DNA of 8,616 bases from Actinomycetes bacterium (GTDB taxonomy: Bacteria > Actinomycetota > Actinomycetes > Actinomycetales > Cellulomonadaceae), in assembly GCA_023438885.1 (NCBI GenBank), contig JAEXPS010000080.1, forward strand, positions 1 to 8,616. The letters run 5' to 3'. Below, piece after piece: positions 1 to 4,825 of this stretch. The position numbers and the translations under genes were made by a program. A model generated the notes under the pieces. That model was not told the DNA's origin and did no database searches. It saw only the letters and a program-made list of their open reading frames with translations. Numbering within the stretch: position 1 is the first letter of the stretch; each line of letters starts with the position of its first letter.

Positions 1-46
1 CGGCAGGTAGAACTGCCGGGCTCGGCACAAACTGCCGGGTTCGGCG
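1..46 (-). repeat. 19-nt tandem repeat pair with capping hairpin (cluster 1)
   Basis: The ten bases AACTGCCGGG occur at 11-20 and again at 30-39, exactly 19 nt apart. Each copy is followed by a near-identical (C/T)TCGGC, so two 19-nt units are visible. Positions 1-6 and 13-18 (CGGCAG / CTGCCG) form a perfect 6-bp stem with a 6-nt loop. Read on the minus strand this gives unit, unit, then an inverted partial copy. The cluster begins exactly where the RND efflux remnant at 43-177 stops resembling its family. It may continue beyond the left edge of the window. Confidence 0.7.
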
Positions 47-177
47 AGCGCGGTGGCGACCAGCAGCGCGGGGCCGAGGTCGGTGAACGCGTCCTGCTGC
101 TGGGCGGCCACACCGCCGATCGACACCGACGCGCCGGCGGGAACCTCGACCTCGTCGACCGCGGCCTGCAACGACTG
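43..177 (-). pseudogene. RND (AcrB/HAE1-type) efflux permease remnant
   Basis: Read on the minus strand, 177 to 43 encodes about 45 residues without a stop. They include VPAGASVSIGGVAAQQQDAF followed by TDLGPALLVATALA. This matches from memory the stretch of RND/HAE1-type transporters that leads from the periplasmic docking region (LPxGVxVxxGGVxxQQxxAF) into a membrane helix (LGxALLxAIxIVYxVMV). The match breaks in mid-helix at ALLVATALA, where the sequence runs into the 19-nt repeat pair. On the upstream side no ATG and no recognisable RND sequence precede residue 1 of the match. A full transporter is around 1,000 residues, so this is a small internal fragment and cannot be functional. It is probably debris from a deletion or rearrangement whose breakpoint lies at the repeat. 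The call rests on motif memory, not an alignment. Confidence 0.6.
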
Positions 178-201
178 CCTCCGGGCGGGCCCACGTTCGG
201 C

Positions 202-207
202 TACGGT
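202..207 (+). promoter_or_regulatory. Candidate -10 box for the PLDc_N gene
   Basis: TACGGT fits the actinobacterial TANNNT pattern and lies 33 nt upstream of the ATG at 241, leaving room for the GAGGGGG ribosome site at about 226-232. No convincing -35 box is visible at the right distance, so this is a weak call. Confidence 0.25.
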
Positions 208-240
208 GCAGGCGCACAATGACTCGAGGGGGTCCTGCGG

Positions 241-663
241 ATGTTGCGCGCGCTGCCGATGATCATCTGGTTCGTCCTGCTCGTCTACGCCCTGATCGAC
301 TGCATCCAGGCCGACGAGGGCCGCCTGCGCAACCTGCCGAAGGTCGGGTGGCTGCTGCTCATCATCCTGGTGCCGATCGCGGGCCCGATCGTGTACCTGA
401 TCGCCGGCCGGCCGAACGCGACGAGCGCCCGCCGCAACGTTCCGTGGCCCTCGACCCGGACGGCGGGCTACCCCGAGTACGAGCGGCCTCGGCGCAGCGC
501 CCCGGACGACGACCCGGAGTTCCTGGCGTCGATCCGTAAGTCGGACGCCCAGCACGAGCAGATGCTGCGGGACTGGGAGCAGCAGCTACGTGAGCGCGAG
601 CGCAAGCTCGACGAGAAGAACGACGAGGGCGACGACCCGCCCCCGCCCTCGTCGGCCCCCTAG
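241..663 (+). CDS. PLDc_N domain small membrane protein
   Basis: This 140-residue protein starts at an ATG preceded by GAGGGGG at a good distance. Residues 4-22 and 36-55 are two hydrophobic helices. The short loop between them, the conserved Asp at residue 20, the KVGW at 34-37 and the closing AGRP at 55-58 fit the PLDc_N family (the membrane anchor found at the N-terminus of cardiolipin synthase-like phospholipase D proteins). In actinobacteria this domain often occurs alone, as here, without HKD catalytic motifs, so no phospholipase activity is implied. After the second helix comes a cytoplasmic tail: a charged segment (residues about 90-128, many Arg/Glu/Lys, probably helical or coiled coil) and an acidic Pro/Ser end (DDPPPPSSAP). 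The molecular role is unknown; membrane location is well supported. The 3' end of this gene is duplicated at 2122-2208. The stop codon is followed within 4 nt by a 19-nt repeat array. Confidence 0.85.
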   Translation: MLRALPMIIWFVLLVYALIDCIQADEGRLRNLPKVGWLLLIILVPIAGPIVYLIAGRPNATSARRNVPWPSTRTAGYPEYERPRRSAPDDDPEFLASIRKSDAQHEQMLRDWEQQLRERERKLDEKNDEGDDPPPPSSAP

Positions 664-666
664 GGC

Positions 667-798
667 GAGCGCACCTTCCTCGTCGAGCACACCCTTCCTC
701 GTCGAGCACACCCTTCCTCATCGAGCGCACCCTTCCTCGTCGAGCACACCCTTCCTCGTCGAGCGCAGAACTCGTCGCCGAGCGCAGAACTCGTCGCC
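667..798 (+). repeat. Seven-unit 19-nt tandem array, two sequence types (cluster 2)
   Basis: Five units of one type (GAGC[A/G]CACCCTTCCTC[G/A]TC) start at 667 (18 nt, one C missing), 685, 704, 723 and 742. They run without a break of phase into two identical units of a second type (GAGCGCAGAACTCGTCGCC) at 761 and 780. Both types are 19 nt long and share only the leading GAGCRCA. The array starts 4 nt after the stop codon of the PLDc_N gene. There are no spacers between units, so it is not a CRISPR. Reading frames that cross it are low-complexity artefacts. Confidence 0.9.
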
Positions 799-858
799 GA
801 GACCGTTCGTTTCGGCGGTCGAAACCCCCGGTCTCGGTGATGAATGCTGCGCTCGGCG
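776..858. repeat. 83-nt imperfect dyad, possible bidirectional terminator
   Basis: The 30 nt at 776-805 are the inverse complement of 829-858 at 26 of 30 positions, including perfect blocks CGCCGAGCGCAG / CTGCGCTCGGCG (776-787 / 847-858) and GAGACCG / CGGTCTC (799-805 / 829-835). Two of the four mismatches would be G-U pairs in the plus-strand transcript. The loop contains a smaller hairpin, TTTCG / CGAAA (810-814 / 820-824). The left arm is made of the last unit of the 19-nt array, so the right arm acts as an inverted cap of that unit. It lies between convergent genes (PLDc_N and HxlR), where a shared terminator would be expected. No T-tract follows on either strand. Confidence 0.55.
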
Positions 859-863
859 GGGGG

Positions 864-933
864 TGGCTGGACCGAGTGGCTGGACCGACGGTGCGGGGTG
901 GCTGGACCGACGGTGGGGGGGTGCCTGGACCGA
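864..933 (+). repeat. Four interspersed TGGCTGGACCGA copies
   Basis: TGGCTGGACCGA occurs at 864-875, 877-888 and 899-910, with a fourth copy differing at one base (TGCCTGGACCGA) at 922-933. The spacings are 13, 22 and 23 nt, separated by G-rich CGGTG(C)GGG spacers. The spacing differs from the 19-nt clusters, so this is a separate repeat. It fills the rest of the gap between the dyad and the HxlR stop at 970. I see no gene in 664-969 on either strand. Confidence 0.75.
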
Positions 934-969
934 CGGCGGGCGTGCGGGCCGTGCGGGCGCCCGGACGGC

Positions 970-1611
970 TCAGGCCGCGAGGTGGAAGGTGCTCGCGAAG
1001 CGGCCGAGCAGCTGCGCGTCGCCGCCCAGCACCTGGACGACACCGGTGGCGAGCGCCGCCTGCGGCGCCAGCTCGCCGGAGATGAGCCGACGAATCCCCG
1101 CGCCTGCGGCGAACGCGAGGTCGACCGGCGCCTGGCCCCGCGTCACGTCGAGGACGGGACCGTCGACCCGGACCACCAGCTCAGCGGCGCCGAACCGTGC
1201 ACCGTAGGCCGTCGCCGGCAACGTCGCTGCGACGCTCGGCCGGAAGGCGGTGCGCAGGGCCATCGTCATCGAGTCGGGGGTGACGATCTGCTCGTCGCGC
1301 GGGTCGCCCATCGCCTTGAAGCCCCAAGCGCCGAGCGCGAGCACCACCGGCTCGAGCTCACGCCCGTAGGCCGTCAGGTCGTACACGACGACGCGCGAGT
1401 GCGGCACCCGGCGGATGACGCCGGCCGCCTGCAGCTCCTTGAGCCGCGCCGCCAGGATGTTGCTCGGGATGCGCGGCAGCCCCGCGGCGAGCTCTCCGTA
1501 GCGGCGCGGCCCGACGAGCAGGTCGCGGATGATCAGCAGGGCCCAGCGTTCGCCGACGAGTTCCAGCGCCCGTGTGACCCCGCAGTACTGCCCGTAGTCG
1601 CGTACGGCCAT
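970..1611 (-). CDS. HxlR-family regulator with SCP2-like C-terminal domain
   Basis: This 213-residue protein starts at the ATG at 1611, preceded by GAGG that overlaps the stop region of the upstream VOC gene (5-nt gap, so translationally linked). Residues 8-98 are an HxlR winged helix-turn-helix: the family's conserved Cys sits at residue 10 (QYCGVTRALELVGERWALLI), followed by RDLLVGPRRYGEL, the recognition region NILAARLKELQAAGVI, and a wing ending YDLTAYGREL. In some relatives this Cys senses quinones, aldehydes or disulfide stress. HxlR proteins are usually 100-130 residues. This one carries about 95 extra residues (115-213) with the look of an SCP2/sterol-carrier-type fold (GAAELVVRVDG, then GGDAQLLGRFASTF near the end), an arrangement I recall from other actinobacterial members. 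The effector is unknown; a hydrophobic or electrophilic ligand is plausible inference. It probably regulates its own operon through the palindrome at 2093-2109. Confidence 0.88.
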   Translation of the reverse strand: MAVRDYGQYCGVTRALELVGERWALLIIRDLLVGPRRYGELAAGLPRIPSNILAARLKELQAAGVIRRVPHSRVVVYDLTAYGRELEPVVLALGAWGFKAMGDPRDEQIVTPDSMTMALRTAFRPSVAATLPATAYGARFGAAELVVRVDGPVLDVTRGQAPVDLAFAAGAGIRRLISGELAPQAALATGVVQVLGGDAQLLGRFASTFHLAA

Positions 1612-1616
1612 CGACC

Positions 1617-2051
1617 TCAGGCCTGCTGGCTCGCGAAGGCCTCGGGGCCTTGCTCGGCGGCGACGGGGTCCATGTAGCCGAACTCGAGGATGTTGCCGTC
1701 GGGGTCGGTGAGCTGGCGCTGGTACATGAAACCCAGGTCGGTGGCGGGGTGCGCCTCCGAGCCGCCGGCAGCGAGGCCATGGGCGACCGCTGTGTCCACC
1801 GCGTCGCGGCTGTCGAGGAAGATCGCGGTCGCCGCGCAGACGGACGTCGCCGGGTCGCCGATCGGCAGGTCGCTGAACGTCTGGAAGAACTCGCGGGTGA
1901 GGATCATGAAGTAGCTGTGGTCGTCCTCGACCACCACGCACGCGGCGTTGTGGTCCGTGAAGAGCGGATTGATGCGGAACCCGATCGCCGTGTAGAAGGC
2001 CTTCGCACGCTCGAGGTCGGTCACCGGCAGGTTGACGAACATCGCGGTCAT
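1617..2051 (-). CDS. VOC family (glyoxalase/bleomycin resistance-like) protein
   Basis: This is a 144-residue protein. The ATG at 2051 is chosen because GGGGAG lies 6 nt upstream and the VOC fold begins at once (MFVNLPVTDLERAKAFYTAIGF, residues 4-25). An inner ATG at 2042 is possible. Further family signatures are the FTDHNAACVVV strand (31-41), the second beta-alpha module around residues 74-100, and the closing DPDGNILEFGYMDP with Glu123 at the usual last metal-ligand position. The first ligand position is Asn7 rather than His, so a classical glyoxalase I metal site is not evident. The protein belongs to the broad group often annotated as lactoylglutathione lyase-like. The substrate cannot be named. 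It is first in an operon with the HxlR regulator, which suggests a role in detoxifying whatever that regulator senses. Confidence 0.88.
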   Translation of the reverse strand: MTAMFVNLPVTDLERAKAFYTAIGFRINPLFTDHNAACVVVEDDHSYFMILTREFFQTFSDLPIGDPATSVCAATAIFLDSRDAVDTAVAHGLAAGGSEAHPATDLGFMYQRQLTDPDGNILEFGYMDPVAAEQGPEAFASQQA

Positions 2052-2092
2052 CGTGAACTCCCCTGTAGGTCGTCCCCCCGGACGCGGCCCAG

Positions 2093-2119
2093 ACTTGCAA
2101 AAAACAAGTGACCCGTCAA
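2093..2119 (-). promoter_or_regulatory. Promoter and candidate HxlR operator of the VOC-HxlR operon
   Basis: On the minus strand a good -35 box, TTGACG (2119-2114), is followed after 4 nt by the perfect dyad ACTTG-N7-CAAGT (2109-2093), which occupies the spacer and the expected -10 position. The expected -10 hexamer is poor (AAGTCT after 17 nt), as is common for regulated promoters. An AT-rich dyad between -35 and -10 in a very GC-rich genome, 41 nt before the ATG of an operon encoding an HxlR protein, is a typical autorepression site. Binding by this regulator is inferred. Confidence 0.6.
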
Positions 2120-2121
2120 GG

Positions 2122-2208
2122 GTGCGGCAGCTGCGTGAGCGCAAGCGCAAGCTCGAAGGAGGCAAGGTCGAAGACGACGCGCCGCCTGCCTCGTCGTCTC
2201 CCTCGTGA
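2122..2208 (+). pseudogene. Truncated duplicate of the PLDc_N gene 3' end
   Basis: In one open frame this stretch reads VRQLRERKRKLEGGKVEDDA then PPASSSPS and a TGA at 2206-2208. It parallels the C-terminus of the gene at 241-663 (QQLRERERKLDEKNDEGDD then PPPPSSAP). At the DNA level 2128-2156 equals 583-611 at 27 of 29 positions. The two-helix membrane part is missing; upstream sequence is the VOC operon promoter. It is therefore a gene-end remnant, in the same orientation as the intact gene. A 28-codon reading frame from GTG 2122 remains open but lacks a clear ribosome site. It could be the stump of an old tandem copy, or the gene end left behind when the 664-2120 segment arrived. Confidence 0.7.
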
Positions 2209-2224
2209 CGCCGCATCCGCCGCG

Positions 2225-2298
2225 TGCCCCCAGCGGGGCTCGAACCCGCACTGTGCCGGTTTTAAGCCGGCTGCCTCTGCCGGTTGGGCTATGGGGGC
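2225..2298 (-). tRNA. tRNA-Leu(UAA), short variable loop
   Basis: The minus strand folds into a 74-nt cloverleaf. It has acceptor stem GCCCCCA / TGGGGGC, anticodon stem GCCGG / CCGGC around loop CTTAAAA, T arm GCGGG-TTCGAGC-CCCGC and discriminator A. No CCA is encoded, as is usual in actinobacteria. The anticodon is UAA, which reads the Leu codon UUA, very rare in genomes of this GC content. The variable region is only 5 nt (ACAGT). Canonical bacterial tRNA-Leu are class II with a long variable arm, so the Leu assignment rests on the anticodon and the A discriminator. Its 3' end lies 17 nt from the PLDc_N remnant. Confidence 0.85.
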
Positions 2299-2407
2299 GC
2301 CGCCATCCTCGCACCTGCCGTCACCTGCCCGCGCCGAGGCCGGACGAGTAGCGGGGCCGTTTCGTTGTCGTCCGATCGTGGTGCTACCGGCCGAGGGGTG
2401 CTCTCGC

Positions 2408-2413
2408 TACCGT
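2408..2413 (+). promoter_or_regulatory. Candidate -10 box, possible leaderless start for the lipoprotein
   Basis: TACCGT fits TANNNT and ends 7 nt before the GTG at 2421. Transcription could then start at that GTG and give a leaderless message. It overlaps the alternative GTG at 2412. A second copy of the motif (GCTACCG) lies at 2383-2389. No clear -35 box is seen. Otherwise 2299-2407 shows nothing recognisable. Confidence 0.3.
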
Positions 2414-3269
2414 GGCCGACGTGCGGTGCAGGGGCGCGGTCGTCGGCGCGATGCTGGCCGCCCTGACGGCGGGCTGCACCGGCTCGTCGGGCGGCGAGAC
2501 CGAGGCCGCGGGGCCACTGTCCGCGTACCTGGCCGACTATCAACTGCTCCAGTTCGAGCGGGAGCAGGCGGGCAAGGTCGCTGCGGCCGACGAGGTCGCC
2601 GCCTGCATGAAGGCGCAGGGCTTCGACTACACCCCGGATGCCGACAGCCTCTGGCAGGCGCAGCTCAGCGAGTCACCCGAAGGCGCGGGCACGCTCGCAT
2701 GGGCGACCGAGCACGGCTACGGCATCGCCGACGGATCGGCCATCACCACCGAGACAGCGCCGCCCGATCTCAACGCCACGGCGTATGCCGCCCTCTCGTC
2801 GGCCGAGCGCGAGGCATGGGACGCGGCTCTCCAGGGCGAGCCCGACGACCCCGAGGACGGCTGCGTCGGCCCCGCGATGCCGCGGTCGCTGCTCGACGAC
2901 CCGACGCTCGAGCACTGGCTCGAGGCCTCCGCGGACATCGAAGCCCGGGTGGACGACGACGCAGCGGTGGCCGACGCACGCGTGGCCTGGTCGGACTGCA
3001 TGGCCGGTGCGGGGTTCGCCGGCCTGTCCTCACCCGACCAGGCGCGTGCCGAGGCATGGGAGGCCGCCGGTCTCGAGGGCGGCAGCGCAGCCGATCCCGA
3101 GGCCCTCGCGGCCGAGCGCACGTTGGCGACGGCCGACCTGGGCTGCGACGAGGAGGCGGGCTACACCCACACCCGCGAGGCCACGGTGGAGCGGCTTCAG
3201 ACGGCGTTCGTCGACGAACACCGCGCGGAGCTCGAGGCGTGGCGGGCGTCCTGGGAGGCCGCCGGATGA
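2412..3269 (+). CDS. Secreted lipoprotein with paired CMxxxGF motifs, function unknown
   Basis: This 285-residue protein starts at GTG 2412 (GAGGGG 13 nt upstream). GTG 2421 is an equally good alternative and would give the shorter N-region MRCRG. A hydrophobic stretch ends in the lipobox LTAGC with Cys22, so the protein should be exported and lipid-anchored to the outer face of the membrane. The mature part is acidic and mostly helical, rich in Ala, Asp and Glu, with four further cysteines at 65, 151, 196 and 245. Two of them lie in related motifs, CMKAQGF (65-71) and CMAGAGF (196-202), and one in ADLGCDEEAGY. This Cys pattern recurs, from memory, in uncharacterised actinobacterial lipoproteins; two disulfides are plausible. 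I do not recognise an enzyme or binding fold. It stands alone on its strand and converges on the NADH dehydrogenase gene 47 nt away. Confidence 0.8.
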   Translation: MADVRCRGAVVGAMLAALTAGCTGSSGGETEAAGPLSAYLADYQLLQFEREQAGKVAAADEVAACMKAQGFDYTPDADSLWQAQLSESPEGAGTLAWATEHGYGIADGSAITTETAPPDLNATAYAALSSAEREAWDAALQGEPDDPEDGCVGPAMPRSLLDDPTLEHWLEASADIEARVDDDAAVADARVAWSDCMAGAGFAGLSSPDQARAEAWEAAGLEGGSAADPEALAAERTLATADLGCDEEAGYTHTREATVERLQTAFVDEHRAELEAWRASWEAAG

Positions 3270-3288
3270 CCGCCCTGCGGAGCGGGAT

Positions 3289-3315
3289 GCTTCTCGTCGC
3301 GGTGGGTCGCGAAGC
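3289..3315. terminator. Weak hairpin between convergent genes
   Basis: GCTTC / GAAGC (3289-3293 / 3311-3315) and an inner GCG / CGC close a 6-nt loop (GTGGGT), with a 5-nt bulge on the left side. It sits between the lipoprotein stop (3269) and the NADH dehydrogenase stop (3317). No T-tract is present, and the structure is modest. Confidence 0.3.
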
Positions 3316-3316
3316 C

Positions 3317-4762
3317 TCAGCGAGGAGTGGAGCCCGTGGTCTCGTCGTGTGCTGCACGGGGGCCGGGGACCGCGGGACCGGGCGCAGTCGCGGACCCGGG
3401 CGCCGGTAACGGGACCGCCGCGGCGCGGAAGGCGGCGCGCGGGTCCTCGAGCGTGCCGAGAGCCACCACCTCGCGGCGCAGCAGCAATGACCAGGTCCAG
3501 CCGGCCATGATGCGGATCTTGCGGTTCCACATCGGCATGGCGAACACGTGGTACGTGCGGTGCAGCACCCAGGCCAGGAAGCCACGCACCTTGAACCGGC
3601 CGAACATCTGCGCCACGCCCTTGTACATACCGAGCGAGGCGACGGCGCCGATGTTGCGGTGCCGGTACGGGGTCGGCTCGGCGCTGCGCAGCACGCGGGC
3701 GAGGTTCTCGCCCAGATGGCGGCCCTGGCGCAGGGCGTGCTGGGCGTTGGGCGGGGTCGTCTGGCCGGGATTGGCAAGGTCCGGGACGGCGGCGCAGTCG
3801 CCGGCGGAGTAGGCGTCCGGGACGACCTCGCCGGCCGGCGTGGTCACCTGGAGCGACGCGTTGACGATGACGCGGCCGCGCTCGTCGAGCGGCAGGTCGG
3901 AGTTCTGGAGCACCGGGTTCGCCTTGACGCCCGCGGTCCAGACGATGGTCTGCGAGTCCATCTCGGTGCCGTCGGAGAGCACCACGTGCCCGTCGACGCA
4001 GCTCTCCAGCCGGGTGCCGAGATGGATCTCGATGTCGCGGGTGCGCAGCTGGTCCAGGGTGTACCCGCCGAGCTCGGCGCTGACCTCCGGAAGGATCCGC
4101 TCGGTGGCCTCGACGAGGACGAAGCGCAGCTCGTCGGGCTCCACCTGGCGGTGGTGCCGCACGGTGTAGCGGGCGATGTCCTCGACCTCGGCGATCGCCT
4201 CGATGCCGGCGAAGCCGCCGCCGACGAACACGAACGTCAGCATCCTGCGGCGCAGCTCGGGGTCCCAGGTGGAGGCTGCCGCCTCGATCTGGCCGAGCAC
4301 GTGGTTGCGGACGGCGATGGCCTCCTCGACGTTCTTGAAGCCGATGCCCTGCTCGGCCAGCCCCGGGATCGGCAGCGTGCGGGCCACCGAACCGAGCCCG
4401 ACGACGAGATGGTCGTACGTCACCCAGTACGGCTCGCCCTGCTCGGGGGTGATCTGCACCCGCCGCCGTCCGTGCTCGATGGCGCTGACCTCGCCCTGGA
4501 GCACGTCGACGCCCTTGGCGGCGCGGCGCAGCGGCGCCACGACGTACCGCGGGTCGATCGAGCCGGCCGCCGCCTCCGGCAGGAACGGCGCGTAGGTCAT
4601 GTACGGCCGCGGGTCGACGAGGACGATCGCCGCCTCGCGCCGGCCCAGCCTGCGGCGCAGCCGGCGCGCCGTGTAGAGCCCCACGGTGCCGCCCCCAAGG
4701 ATCAGCACCCGCGGCGACGTGCGCGACTTGCCGGACGCGCGGACGCCCGATGTCTCGGCCAT
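3317..4762 (-). CDS. ndh: Type II NADH:quinone dehydrogenase (NDH-2)
   Basis: This 481-residue protein is of the usual size for the family. NDH-2 passes electrons from NADH to menaquinone through FAD at the inner face of the membrane without pumping protons. Two Rossmann motifs are visible: ILGGGTVGLYTARRL (21-35, FAD) and FVFVGGGFAGIEAIAEVED (177-195, dinucleotide). The second domain ends in Glu218 (RFVLVEATERILP), the acidic residue expected for NADH rather than NADPH. The FAD motif YSAGDCAAVPD is at 318-328 and the quinone-side NAQHALRQG at 339-347. The C-terminal segment with FLAWVLHRTYHVFAMPMWNR and the following amphipathic helices (395-435) matches the NDH-2 membrane anchor; an Ala/Pro-rich tail follows. 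The start is set at ATG 4762. A TTG at 4786 would add 8 residues but has no better ribosome site. The close homologue family also includes NAD(P)/FAD oxidoreductases of unknown acceptor, so the exact acceptor is inferred. Confidence 0.88.
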   Translation of the reverse strand: MAETSGVRASGKSRTSPRVLILGGGTVGLYTARRLRRRLGRREAAIVLVDPRPYMTYAPFLPEAAAGSIDPRYVVAPLRRAAKGVDVLQGEVSAIEHGRRRVQITPEQGEPYWVTYDHLVVGLGSVARTLPIPGLAEQGIGFKNVEEAIAVRNHVLGQIEAAASTWDPELRRRMLTFVFVGGGFAGIEAIAEVEDIARYTVRHHRQVEPDELRFVLVEATERILPEVSAELGGYTLDQLRTRDIEIHLGTRLESCVDGHVVLSDGTEMDSQTIVWTAGVKANPVLQNSDLPLDERGRVIVNASLQVTTPAGEVVPDAYSAGDCAAVPDLANPGQTTPPNAQHALRQGRHLGENLARVLRSAEPTPYRHRNIGAVASLGMYKGVAQMFGRFKVRGFLAWVLHRTYHVFAMPMWNRKIRIMAGWTWSLLLRREVVALGTLEDPRAAFRAAAVPLPAPGSATAPGPAVPGPRAAHDETTGSTPR

Positions 4763-4768
4763 GCCTCC

Positions 4769-4774
4769 ACGGTA
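4769..4774 (-). promoter_or_regulatory. Candidate -10 box for ndh, possible leaderless start
   Basis: On the minus strand TACCGT is followed by GGAGGC and then the ATG at 4762. The GGAGG is only one base from the ATG, too close to serve as a normal ribosome site. The TACCGT is 6 nt from the ATG, about right for transcription to begin at the start codon. No good -35 box is seen. The gap to the upstream HAAS gene is 63 nt, so read-through from that operon is also possible. Confidence 0.3.
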
Positions 4775-4825
4775 AGCCGGGACCAAGGGCCTACGACGAC
4801 TTTGTGACGATCTTCACATCCAAGG

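Noticed and set aside
667..798. CRISPR array
   Set aside because: Units abut directly with no unique spacers, are only 19 nt, and no cas genes are present.
590..1207. Long open frames on both strands across the repeat region
   Set aside because: They consist of translated 19-nt and 12-mer repeats (low-complexity Arg/Ser/Thr runs) or are antisense to the HxlR gene; no domain, no start context.
2122..2208. Functional small protein of 28 residues
   Set aside because: Start context is poor and the sequence is fully explained as a copy of the PLDc_N C-terminus; treated as a remnant.
2225..2298. Ochre suppressor tRNA
   Set aside because: The anticodon read 5' to 3' is UAA, which pairs with the Leu codon UUA; a suppressor of UAA stops would need UUA.
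583..2298. Integrated element with attL/attR at the tRNA
   Set aside because: No integrase or phage gene is present, and the direct repeat matches the PLDc_N gene, not the tRNA; kept only as a broader insertion-or-duplication finding.
2108..3409. 433-codon plus-strand frame over the tRNA and lipoprotein region
   Set aside because: It runs through a tRNA on the opposite strand, is Arg/Gly-rich, and is the out-of-frame shadow of the lipoprotein, which has a signal peptide and a Cys pattern.
3548..4807. 419-codon plus-strand frame opposite ndh
   Set aside because: It is antisense to a clear NDH-2 with all motifs; such frames are expected in high-GC DNA where the antisense third positions avoid stops.
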